Positions 1 through 6,503 of a stretch of 31,384 nt of DNA are shown piece after piece. The position numbers were made by a program, and so were the translations under genes. Source of the DNA: a virus; IMG/VR virus record IMGVR_UViG_3300027754_000297, positions 1 through 31,384 of that record. One strand, 5' to 3'. Numbering within the stretch: the first letter of the stretch is position 1; the number at the start of each line of letters is the position of its first letter. The notes below the pieces were generated by a model. That model ran no database searches. It was given only the letters and a program-made list of their open reading frames with translations, and had not been told where the DNA came from.

Positions 1-129
1 ATTATTTTGAACAAGTTAACGAATGCCCATTTTAATTGGTAAAAAACCTTTTTTACCGATTTTATGTAACTACTTGATTATCATAGGTAAAAAAGTGGTA
101 AAAAAGATAGGTAAAATAGACTAAACCAA
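1..129. repeat. Left copy of terminal overlap (circularity signal)
   Basis: Bases 1-129 match 31256-31384 at 128 of 129 positions. The only difference is T at 3 against G at 31258. The copy contains the last codons of the helicase gene (stop at 33-35) and the first iterons. A long near-exact end overlap is what a circular, or terminally redundant and permuted, phage genome leaves in an assembly. Confidence 0.95.
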
Positions 130-281
130 TAGAATAATAATAAAATACAAAATCTTACTATTTTACTTATATTATTATTTACTTTTTTTACTAAAGATAA
201 AAATATAATATAATATACTATAAATCAATAAGTTATACTGGTAAAAAAGTGGTAAAAAAGTGGTAAAAAACAGGTAAAAAA
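38..281. other. Candidate replication origin: phased A-tract iterons around an AT-rich core
   Basis: The 9-mer GGTAAAAAA occurs on the + strand at 38-46, 86-94, 97-105, 240-248, 251-259, 262-270 and 273-281. One inverted copy lies at 49-57 and a shorter GGTAAAA at 110-116. Successive copies in the two clusters are exactly 11 bp apart, about one helical turn, so the A-tracts are phased and should bend the DNA. Between the clusters, 117-239 is almost pure A/T and contains an imperfect inverted repeat (133-147 with 159-179), as expected for a DNA-unwinding element. Across the circle junction the array directly follows the primase and helicase genes. Iterons plus an AT-rich core next to replication genes is the standard theta-origin layout; the function here is inferred. 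It could instead be a packaging or regulatory site. Confidence 0.6.
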
Positions 282-290
282 CTTTATAAA

Positions 291-839
291 ATGAAGCCAG
301 AACAGATATACAGAGAAAAAATAAACAAAGTATTAATTAAATATTTTGATTTGGATGAGGAAGTTAAATCATTAAATGGAAAACGGATTGATTATATTTT
401 AAGATGCAAAAAAACAAATGCCATATTTGGATTAGAAGTTAAATCAGAAATGCATAAGCGCGGAATTGATGTAGCTAATTATTTAGATCAAGCAAAATGT
501 TATGCAAGTGAATTATGGAAAACTAAATTTACTGATTATCCTATTAATGTTTTAATATTTATAACGCCAGCAATTAGTAGTTTATTTATGCAAGTAGATA
601 AGAGCTATAAACCGATTATTCATAAAGGACATGAATACTATAAAAGTTTTCACCCAAAACTGTTTAAACACTCTAATATTAATTCTTGGATTAGTAAATC
701 TTATAATATAGGTGAAGTTAGGATTCATAGAGAGTACGGAAATAGTTTTGCATTTATATTTATGAATAAAATAATTTGGGAAACCTCAGATTTTGGAACT
801 ATATTTAACGAAGAAAATTATAATTTTTATATAAAATGA
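291..839 (+). CDS. PD-(D/E)XK nuclease-like protein
   Basis: 182 aa. The protein shows the PD-(D/E)XK nuclease core: an N-terminal helix with Glu4 and Glu9, Asp34 in RIDYIL, the E49-x-K51 pair in GLEVK, and a following helix with Gln67 and Tyr71 (QAKCY). These would bind metal and cleave DNA. The family includes restriction enzymes, Holliday-junction resolvases and recombination nucleases, and the exact role cannot be read from the sequence. The start follows the iteron array by 9 bp. The stop overlaps the next start (ATGA), and the third gene of this cluster is a cytosine methyltransferase, so a restriction or host-DNA-degrading role is possible. A target-recognition domain is not obvious at this length. 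Confidence 0.6.
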   Translation: MKPEQIYREKINKVLIKYFDLDEEVKSLNGKRIDYILRCKKTNAIFGLEVKSEMHKRGIDVANYLDQAKCYASELWKTKFTDYPINVLIFITPAISSLFMQVDKSYKPIIHKGHEYYKSFHPKLFKHSNINSWISKSYNIGEVRIHREYGNSFAFIFMNKIIWETSDFGTIFNEENYNFYIK

Positions 840-1030
840 TACCCAACGACAAGTTCAAAACCTCCGATGGTAGGACATTTAAGGTTATTAACCTAATTTG
901 GCAAGCTGGTATAATATCGGATATTGACTTCATTCAGATACATGAGGAGCCGGAGCCGACCGATTTAATTAGGAAGCCTTATAATTTAATACAAGAATTA
1001 GTAATTAATAAGAAAATAATATTGATATGA
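836..1030 (+). CDS. Small hypothetical protein between nuclease and methyltransferase
   Basis: 64 aa, not recognised. It has no membrane segment; it has a beta-rich N-terminal half (SDGRTFKVINLIW) and an acidic middle (HEEPEPTD). Both ends are ATGA overlaps, with the nuclease-like gene upstream and the methyltransferase downstream. Translation of the three genes is therefore probably coupled, and this is the main evidence that the gene is real. Confidence 0.6.
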   Translation: MIPNDKFKTSDGRTFKVINLIWQAGIISDIDFIQIHEEPEPTDLIRKPYNLIQELVINKKIILI

Positions 1031-1995
1031 ATGTAGTAAGTTTATTTAATGGAATGAATACTGGAAGACAAGCACTTGAAAATGTAGGTATTAAAGTAAA
1101 TAAATACTATTCAAGTGAAATAAAACCTTATGCAATAAAATTAACACAACATCATTTTCCTGATACTATCCAAGTTGGGGATGTTACTAAATGGAAAGAG
1201 TGGGATATTGACTGGAAAAGTATAGATTTAGTTTTGTCGGGTAGTCCTTGTCAGGATCTATCCGCCGCTGGAAAACGTGCTGGTATCAATGGAAAGAAAT
1301 CTAGTTTGTTTTTTGTCTTTGTTGAGATATTAGAACATATCAAATTGTTAAATCCTAATGTTTTATTCCTTCAAGAAAATGTAGGTTCAGCTTCAAAATT
1401 AGATGTTGGAATAATGTCGAGGGCACTGGGTGTTTACCCAGTACGCATCAATAGTTCCTTAGTTACTGCTCAACTGCGTGATAGATATTATTGGAGTAAT
1501 ATAAGAACTAAAGAAACTATGTTTGATTTAGTGACTGATATTCCACAACCAAAAGATAGAAAGATAATGTTTAAGGATATAATTACTGATGGTAGAGTTG
1601 AAAGGGTAAAAGCTAATGCACTACTTGAAGGAGATAATGAACAATTTATTAAAGATGAAATTAAACAAGACGTTTATTTAAAAAAAAGACTTGAAAATGG
1701 CAACCAAACACCTAATCTAGTTTACGTTGATACCGATAAACATTCTTGTTTAAATACAGGTAGTGGTAATTCAGGCAGTCAGGAAAGTTTAAAACATAGA
1801 AACGAAACAACCGGAATGATTACATTAATACATAAAGATGGACTAGTCAGAACTGTTAACCAAATCGAAATGGAACGATTACAAGGTTTTCCTGATGGAT
1901 ACACTAGCATATTATCAAAGGCACACGCTGGCAGTTTATTAGGTGATGGATGGACTTTACCTATTATTGAACATATTTTTTCTTATATCAAATAA
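1027..1995 (+). CDS. C5-cytosine-specific DNA methyltransferase
   Basis: 322 aa. It transfers a methyl group from S-adenosylmethionine to carbon 5 of cytosine in DNA. Visible motifs in order: motif I (VSLFNGMNTG, residues 4-13), motif IV with the catalytic cysteine (GSPCQ, Cys75), motif VI (ENV, 117-119), motif VIII (QLRDR, 149-153), a target-recognition stretch at about 160-270, motif IX (RLQGFPDGY, 284-292) and motif X (GDGWT, 306-310). All key residues are intact and the length is normal for a compact phage enzyme. It probably protects phage DNA from host restriction, or from the nuclease-like protein encoded just upstream. The recognised sequence cannot be predicted. Confidence 0.95.
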   Translation: MNVVSLFNGMNTGRQALENVGIKVNKYYSSEIKPYAIKLTQHHFPDTIQVGDVTKWKEWDIDWKSIDLVLSGSPCQDLSAAGKRAGINGKKSSLFFVFVEILEHIKLLNPNVLFLQENVGSASKLDVGIMSRALGVYPVRINSSLVTAQLRDRYYWSNIRTKETMFDLVTDIPQPKDRKIMFKDIITDGRVERVKANALLEGDNEQFIKDEIKQDVYLKKRLENGNQTPNLVYVDTDKHSCLNTGSGNSGSQESLKHRNETTGMITLIHKDGLVRTVNQIEMERLQGFPDGYTSILSKAHAGSLLGDGWTLPIIEHIFSYIK

Positions 1996-2012
1996 TTATA
2001 GTACTTTAGCGC

Positions 2013-2189
2013 ATGAAAAAAGAATGGGAGCGAAACATGAACTGGTTGATTAACGGGCAACAGCTTAACGATAAGTACAACGTAACACTTGAAGAAGCAA
2101 TAAATAATCTTGATGACTTACTTAGACGTTATTACAAAAACAAGCCAGGACAAGGAACTCAAACAGATTTGCCGCAAGATAGGGGGTAA
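2013..2189 (+). CDS. Small ORF overlapping the sigma-like gene
   Basis: 58 aa, from the ATG at 2013 to the TAA at 2187-2189. The product begins MKKEWERNMNWLING and has a polar, partly helical middle (TLEEAINNLDDLLRRYY). It fills the gap after the methyltransferase but overlaps the first 77 bp of the next gene in another frame. The amino-acid composition looks protein-like in its first two-thirds. No family is recognised, and a chance ORF is possible. Confidence 0.4.
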   Translation: MKKEWERNMNWLINGQQLNDKYNVTLEEAINNLDDLLRRYYKNKPGQGTQTDLPQDRG

Positions 2190-2586
2190 TTTAGCCGAGG
2201 ATCTATTCCAGGAGTTGATGGTTATTTTGTTAGAATATAATCCCGATAAGCTATTGTCAATATACAACAAAGGATATTATAAATGGTTCCTGGTTAAAAC
2301 ATTAACAAATCAATTTAATAGTAATAGTTCACCATTCGCTAAGAAGTATAGACCTAAGGAGATTGACTTTATTATAACCGATACTTACGATTATTCTATT
2401 GATGTTACTATTGATAAGATAAATAAGCAACTTGAGAAACTACATTGGTATGATCGAGAACTATTTAAGGCCTATATTGATTCAGGATCTTACAGAAAGC
2501 TAAGCAAACAAACAGACATACCCTTTAATTCAATATCAAGAACTATAAATCATGTTAAAGACTTTATTAGAGATAATATCAATTAG
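2113..2586 (+). CDS. Small RNA polymerase sigma-70-like factor
   Basis: 157 aa from the ATG at 2113; a TTG one codon earlier is less likely. The first half resembles sigma region 2, with helices including AEDLFQELMVILLE (about 28-41), which follows the D-x-x-Q-E pattern of ECF-type factors. The last 55 residues resemble region 4: a helix containing WYDRELF, then a helix-turn-helix (SYRKLSKQTDIPFNSISRTI). It probably binds host RNA polymerase and directs it to phage promoters, or acts as a region-4-like regulator. It lies just ahead of the packaging and virion genes, which suits control of late expression. The family is diverged and the assignment rests on the motif pattern. Confidence 0.6.
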   Translation: MTYLDVITKTSQDKELKQICRKIGGNLAEDLFQELMVILLEYNPDKLLSIYNKGYYKWFLVKTLTNQFNSNSSPFAKKYRPKEIDFIITDTYDYSIDVTIDKINKQLEKLHWYDRELFKAYIDSGSYRKLSKQTDIPFNSISRTINHVKDFIRDNIN

Positions 2587-2797
2587 CTGTATTGCCTTCT
2601 TTATAACAACAGTTAGCGGATGGATTAACATTATCAAACATCATACGGGATGGAATCGTATAAAGCCATTAGATTGCACGCCTTGTTTATCGTTTTGGAT
2701 TGCACTATCTTACTGCATAATCAATTCTCACGAAAATATATTTATAATAGTAGGCATTGCGCCCGTATTAGGTTGGTACCTCGAAAATAAATTATAA
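2552..2797 (+). CDS. Small membrane protein with CxxC motif
   Basis: 81 aa. Residues about 4-24 and 62-76 are hydrophobic and probably span the membrane; a third hydrophobic stretch lies around 46-58. A conserved-looking PLDCTPCLSFW segment carries a CxxC pair. It overlaps the sigma-like gene by 35 bp. The function is unknown; the layout would fit a small inner-membrane protein such as a superinfection or signalling factor, which is inference. Confidence 0.6.
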   Translation: MLKTLLEIISISCIAFFITTVSGWINIIKHHTGWNRIKPLDCTPCLSFWIALSYCIINSHENIFIIVGIAPVLGWYLENKL

Positions 2798-2889
2798 TGT
2801 GGAAACGGAGAATGTATTTTACATTAAAATATTCCTTGATTACTCTTGCACTCTATATAAGAACGGTATTAACTTTAATGATGGTTTGA
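2797..2889 (+). CDS. Possible 30-aa membrane peptide
   Basis: The ATG overlaps the last base of the previous stop codon (TAATG), and 30 codons follow to the TGA at 2887-2889. The product has a basic start (MWKRRMYF) and a hydrophobic body, so it could be a tiny membrane peptide. Nothing else supports it and it is short enough to be chance. The rest of the gap up to 2926 shows nothing clear. Confidence 0.25.
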   Translation: MWKRRMYFTLKYSLITLALYIRTVLTLMMV

Positions 2890-2926
2890 ATTTTAAATTT
2901 TGCTTTACCGAAATATCACTTAACTA

Positions 2927-3160
2927 ATGACTGAGCAACAACAACACATAATAGAACATTATCAACAAGTTTGGGATAATTTTAAACTAGCTGGTTATAT
3001 GAGCAACCTCGATATATACCAACTTAGGGAACTTGGCAAGGTACATCAGGAACTTTATAAAGAGCTGCCATTTCCAAACTTACATTGTAAGACTTGTATT
3101 ATTGATATGCTTAAGAATTTATTTAACTTACTTAAGATAAAACAAAATGCCGAAGCCTAG
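2927..3160 (+). CDS. Small hypothetical protein with CxxC motif
   Basis: 77 aa, mostly helical by composition, with one CKTC pair near residues 54-57 followed by a leucine-rich helix (DMLKNLFNLL). It overlaps the start of the next gene by 14 bp and sits just ahead of the packaging genes. I recognise this kind of short CxxC protein from Bacteroidota phages but can assign no function. Confidence 0.6.
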   Translation: MTEQQQHIIEHYQQVWDNFKLAGYMSNLDIYQLRELGKVHQELYKELPFPNLHCKTCIIDMLKNLFNLLKIKQNAEA

Positions 3161-3584
3161 AAAAGGAGAACATAAAGGAGACTATCTTATTAGGTGTATG
3201 GATGATGAGAAAATGAAAACTGATTATCCTGATAACATGCAGAGATACGCTGTTTGTCAATCAATATACACTAATGAAAAAATGGCAGTAGATAAGATTA
3301 GTTTTGATTTTGATGGCACTTTAAACACAAGTAAGGGTAAAGAGTTAGCAAAACAATTAAGTGAATCAGGAGCGCAATTATATATCATATCAGCTAGGGA
3401 TAATAAGTTAGGAATGTATGATGTAGCAGACCAGGTTAACATTCCACACTTTAGGATTTATGCTTTAGGTAGTAACCAAGTGAAAGTATTTAAAGTAAAA
3501 GATTTAGGAATTAAAACACATTACGATAATAATCCTGATGTTATTAAACAACTGCCAGGAGTTGGTAAACTATTTGAAATATGA
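3147..3584 (+). CDS. HAD-like phosphatase with an N-terminal phage head-type domain
   Basis: 145 aa in two parts. Residues 3-42 carry a pattern (P-x-x-G-E-x-K-x-x-Y-x-x-R-C ... YPDNMQRYAVC) that I associate with small domains in phage head or maturation proteins. Residues 50-145 form a minimal HAD fold: motif I FDFDGTL with nucleophile Asp54 and acid Asp56, motif II Ser82 (IISAR), a Lys near 115-117, and an acidic motif with Asp127 (HYDNN). All catalytic residues are present. A possible internal start at Met47 would give the HAD domain alone. The stop overlaps the terminase small-subunit start (ATGA). The substrate is unknown; nucleotides or a 5'/3' phosphate on nucleic acid are the usual possibilities. 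Confidence 0.7.
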   Translation: MPKPRKGEHKGDYLIRCMDDEKMKTDYPDNMQRYAVCQSIYTNEKMAVDKISFDFDGTLNTSKGKELAKQLSESGAQLYIISARDNKLGMYDVADQVNIPHFRIYALGSNQVKVFKVKDLGIKTHYDNNPDVIKQLPGVGKLFEI

Positions 3585-3979
3585 AGTCAGAAGAATTTAT
3601 AAATAACCTTCCTATTTGGGCAACTGAATATATTGAAGTATGTTTAAATCATACAAAAGAAGTAGTTAGCGGATCCGGTAAGTTAGTTCAACAACGTGAA
3701 AGGCATATTCCGACTATTGCTTTCTTTCTTAATATTTGGTTACCTATGAATAAAGGAGAGTCAATTCACAAGGACACTTATTATACATGGTTACTTTCAG
3801 ATGACTGCAAAAAATCCGACTCTATAAAAAAGGTAGATTCCTTATTTACTGCTCTTGCAACTGATATTGTAGCCAATGAAGGCAAAGGAATATTCTATGC
3901 TAAAAACAAACTAGGCATGACAGATAAGCAGCAAGTAGACGGATCAATGACTTTCAAAGCAGACTTCGGAACTGAGTAA
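3581..3979 (+). CDS. terS: Terminase small subunit
   Basis: 132 aa. The pattern fits Bacteroidota-phage small terminase subunits: a helix with IPTIAFFLNIWLPM, a TYYTWLL segment, a helical stretch that would mediate oligomerisation, and a conserved C-terminal KNKLGMTDKQQVDG end. The subunit would recognise phage DNA and recruit the motor. The coding sequence ends one base before the large-subunit ATG, and adjacency to that gene is the strongest support. The start overlaps the preceding stop (ATGA). Confidence 0.75.
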   Translation: MKSEEFINNLPIWATEYIEVCLNHTKEVVSGSGKLVQQRERHIPTIAFFLNIWLPMNKGESIHKDTYYTWLLSDDCKKSDSIKKVDSLFTALATDIVANEGKGIFYAKNKLGMTDKQQVDGSMTFKADFGTE

Positions 3980-5185
3980 ATGTTAACACTTTACAAGCCA
4001 CACGCCAAGCAAAGGGAGATACACAACGCCATTAATAACGGAGGACAAAAGTATTACGTTGTATCAATAGGGAGGCAGTTTGGAAAAACATTACTTGCAG
4101 AAAATCAATTATTATATTGGGCCATTAATTATTCAGGTTGCAAGATAGGCTGGATAAGTCCGGTATATTCACAATGTAAAAAAGTATATGGGGAGATTTA
4201 TAAAGCTATTGCAAACAGTCCTTACATTTCTGAATCCAATAAAAGCGATCTTATTATTACTTTCGCTAATGGATCGACAATACAATTTTTTTCTGCGGAA
4301 CGCTATGATAATATACGTGGTAATACTTTTAATTATCTTATATGCGATGAGTTCGCATTTATAAAAAAGGAAGCCTGGACAGAGGTGTTAAAAGCTACTG
4401 TATTAGTTAAGGGTAAAAAAGTATTAATCATTTCAACACCTAAGGGCAAAAATCATTTCTTTGATTTATTTAACCAAGCCAAAGAGAACGAAGCTTATTA
4501 TTCTATAGCTGGCACTTCATTCGACAATCCTAAAATTGATCCTTCAGAACTTGAAGATGCAAGGCGCAATCTACCCGAACACGTATTTAGGCAAGAGTAC
4601 CTTGCAGAGTTTTTAGATGGCGGATCAGCAGTATTTAAGAATGTAAACGACTGCATTAAGTTAGCTAATCCAACGCAAAACTGTTACGCTGGTGTTGACT
4701 TAGGCCGAGCGGATGACTATACGGTTCTTACAATACTTAACGAACGTAACGAAGTATTTTATTGTGAACGTTGGCGACATATGGAATGGAGCGCAATAAT
4801 TAACAACGTGGTTAAAGTCCTTAATCTTTATAAGCCTAAAACATTAATTGAAACCAACGGGGCGCAAGATGCTATTTTCGAGCAGATAAGAAACGCTGTT
4901 AACTATAACAAGAATCAGATTCAGGCTTTTGTTACTACTTCCAAAAGCAAACAATCAATTATAGAGGAGTTAATCGTTAACTTTGAAAACAAAGAAATAT
5001 CTATCCCTGATAATACAGACCTTATAGATGAGTTAAACTACTTTACCTATGAATACAATTTAAAGAGTAGGCAGATTCATTATAGCGCACCTTCGGGCCT
5101 ACATGATGACATGGTTATGAGCTTGGCTATTTGCTTGAAAGCTAAAAAGGAAATGTTGACAAGTGGGGTTTATTTAATTAGATAA
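3980..5185 (+). CDS. terL: Terminase large subunit (packaging ATPase and nuclease)
   Basis: 401 aa, the normal size for a compact TerL. The N-terminal ATPase has Walker A (GRQFGKT, 31-37), Walker B (YLICDE, 119-124, catalytic Glu124) and the coupling motif (STP, 152-154). The C-terminal RNase H-like nuclease shows Asp240 (GVDLG), Glu291 (IETNG) and Asp376 (HDDMVM), the three metal-binding acids. The enzyme docks on the portal, pumps DNA into the prohead and cuts the concatemer. The portal gene is about 11 kb away, after the tail and capsid genes, instead of immediately downstream as in most siphoviruses. Confidence 0.97.
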   Translation: MLTLYKPHAKQREIHNAINNGGQKYYVVSIGRQFGKTLLAENQLLYWAINYSGCKIGWISPVYSQCKKVYGEIYKAIANSPYISESNKSDLIITFANGSTIQFFSAERYDNIRGNTFNYLICDEFAFIKKEAWTEVLKATVLVKGKKVLIISTPKGKNHFFDLFNQAKENEAYYSIAGTSFDNPKIDPSELEDARRNLPEHVFRQEYLAEFLDGGSAVFKNVNDCIKLANPTQNCYAGVDLGRADDYTVLTILNERNEVFYCERWRHMEWSAIINNVVKVLNLYKPKTLIETNGAQDAIFEQIRNAVNYNKNQIQAFVTTSKSKQSIIEELIVNFENKEISIPDNTDLIDELNYFTYEYNLKSRQIHYSAPSGLHDDMVMSLAICLKAKKEMLTSGVYLIR

Positions 5186-5216
5186 AATCAATATTACAAA
5201 TTATATATTTATTAAT

Positions 5217-5822
5217 ATGAAGATTAATTTACCAGTTAGCTGGGAGGCTGTTAACCTTAAACAATTCGCAGCACTTCAAAGCAAATTACAACAAGAGGAT
5301 ACAGATGCAATAGAACGTTATATAGACATTATATCAATACTAAGCAATGAGAAACCTAGTTTGATTATGAAGATGCCTATTGATGATTTAAAAAAGGCAA
5401 TAGATTATATATCATTTATTAATGAGTTACCAAAAGAAACAAGGATTAAAAATATAATTGATATTAACGGTCAAACATACAGAGGTATAATTGACGTAAC
5501 TAAATTAACAGCAGGACAATACATTGACATTAAGACTTTTTGCAAAAATTCTGATCTTATATTTGAGAATCTTGCTAATATCATGGCTGTTATATATATT
5601 GAGGAGGGCGCGGAATATGAAGGCACGAAACACGCGAATCGTTCGCGGATATTCCAGGAGAAATTGAATATTGCAGACGTATACGGGTTTGCGCTTTTTT
5701 TTTCGAATCTATTAAACGATTTGACCTTGGATATTCTCGATTATACAATTCAGGAACAACAGAAACTGATAGTAACAATGAATCAAGCTTTGCTAGCCGA
5801 TGGGGATGGTTCGGGATATTAG
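5217..5822 (+). CDS. Tail assembly chaperone-like protein (short form)
   Basis: 201 aa. The opening (INLPVSWEAVNLKQFAALQ) and the helical, acidic body resemble the protein preceding tail genes in many Bacteroidota phages, treated as a tail-assembly chaperone by analogy with lambda gpG. A run of nine T at 5695-5703 contains a perfect slippery heptamer in the correct frame (T TTT TTT, 5696-5702). The -1 frame is open from there to 5971, so a longer 251-aa form (162 + 89 residues) is possible. The short form ends at TAG 5820-5822. The chaperone call rests on position, the slip site and general similarity. Confidence 0.55.
   Translation: MKINLPVSWEAVNLKQFAALQSKLQQEDTDAIERYIDIISILSNEKPSLIMKMPIDDLKKAIDYISFINELPKETRIKNIIDINGQTYRGIIDVTKLTAGQYIDIKTFCKNSDLIFENLANIMAVIYIEEGAEYEGTKHANRSRIFQEKLNIADVYGFALFFSNLLNDLTLDILDYTIQEQQKLIVTMNQALLADGDGSGY
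5695..5703 (+). promoter_or_regulatory. Candidate -1 ribosomal frameshift site (T9)
   Basis: The reading frame divides as GCG CTT TTT TTT TCG, so T-TTT-TTT at 5696-5702 fits the X-XXY-YYZ rule for tandem -1 slippage. After a slip the -1 frame runs without a stop through 5971 and joins the downstream reading frame that contains WGWFGILD and the 48 codons after 5825. Frame 0 downstream also looks like real protein, so both products may be made. A homopolymer-length sequencing error is the main alternative. Confidence 0.45.
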
Positions 5823-5824
5823 AC

Positions 5825-5971
5825 ATGTTGGCAAAAGGTGATGTGTTAAAGTTTGATGAGTTATTAAATAAGAATATAATTTGGTTCCTTAACATGGTTG
5901 CATATTTTAAAGATAAAGCAGAAGAAGAAAAAATACAGTTAGAAAATGCCAAAAGGAAAAATAGACTTTAA
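5825..5971 (+). CDS. Downstream ORF of tail chaperone (possible frameshift extension)
   Basis: 48 codons from the ATG at 5825, 2 bp after the TAG of the chaperone gene and in its -1 frame; it overlaps the next gene by 26 bp. The product is helical (KGDVLKFDELLNKN, then a charged lysine/glutamate end). The in-frame codons just upstream of the ATG encode RWGWFGILD, which reads like continuing protein. This favours expression as the C-terminal part of a frameshifted long chaperone over independent initiation. Coupled re-initiation at 5825 is also possible. It has the size and position of a lambda gpT-like extension. Confidence 0.5.
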   Translation: MLAKGDVLKFDELLNKNIIWFLNMVAYFKDKAEEEKIQLENAKRKNRL

Positions 5972-6503
5972 TAAGGTTGGGGATATTGTTTATGATTTTG
6001 CGGATAATCTATTAAAAGATTTACAAAAAAACTTAGACAAAAAGCAAGGTAAATTTAATAGTCCTATTAATGCAAGTGGTAATTTAAGGCAGTCCATTAA
6101 TTTTGAGCCTTTAAAAATTACTCAATTTGGCATAACGTTTCAATTAGTATTAGATGATTATTACATTTGGGTAGATCAAGGAAGGAAGCCAGGAAATAGA
6201 CCTCCTATAGATGCAATATTAAAATGGATATCAAACAAACCATTAAAGATTCAATCTAAGGTTGATTTAAGCAAGGTAAATAAGAAAGGGTTAACAGTTA
6301 AAAGAAGAGCCACAACAGCAGAAAAGATGACTATTGACGAAGAGCGAAGAAGGGCAGCGGAATTAATTGCAGATAAGATTGAACGCAAAGGAACTACCAA
6401 GACTAACTTTTATTCAGATGTGGTTAACGAATCTAGATTTATTAAATTTGCTAAGGAACTTTCCGAGGCATTCAAACAAGATATAATAATTTCACTAAAA
6501 TAA
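5946..6503 (+). CDS. HK97 gp10-like head-tail/tail-completion protein
   Basis: 185 aa. The segment DYYIWVDQGRKPGNRPP followed by AILKWI (about 75-101) is the hallmark of HK97-gp10-like proteins, which sit at the head-tail joint or tail terminator. The N-terminal helix and the following NASGNLRQSI region also fit. A basic middle (about 103-130) is likely flexible. It overlaps the chaperone extension and, by one base (ATGA type), the next gene. The exact position in the virion is inferred from family and order. Confidence 0.65.
   Translation: MPKGKIDFNKVGDIVYDFADNLLKDLQKNLDKKQGKFNSPINASGNLRQSINFEPLKITQFGITFQLVLDDYYIWVDQGRKPGNRPPIDAILKWISNKPLKIQSKVDLSKVNKKGLTVKRRATTAEKMTIDEERRRAAELIADKIERKGTTKTNFYSDVVNESRFIKFAKELSEAFKQDIIISLK

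Noticed and set aside
38-57. Inverted repeat after the helicase stop as a plain Rho-independent terminator
   Set aside because: The stem is nearly all A/T with only a 2-base gap between arms, so it would be a poor hairpin. The arms match the iteron unit, which explains it better.
5204-5211. TATATTTA before the chaperone gene as a promoter -7 box
   Set aside because: No TTTG or TTG lies at the proper distance upstream, and such A/T octamers are common here.
5590-5952. Minus-strand ORF of 120 codons opposite the chaperone end
   Set aside because: It covers the frameshift region where two + strand frames are open. The product shows no recognisable domain, so it looks like a shadow of the coding bias.
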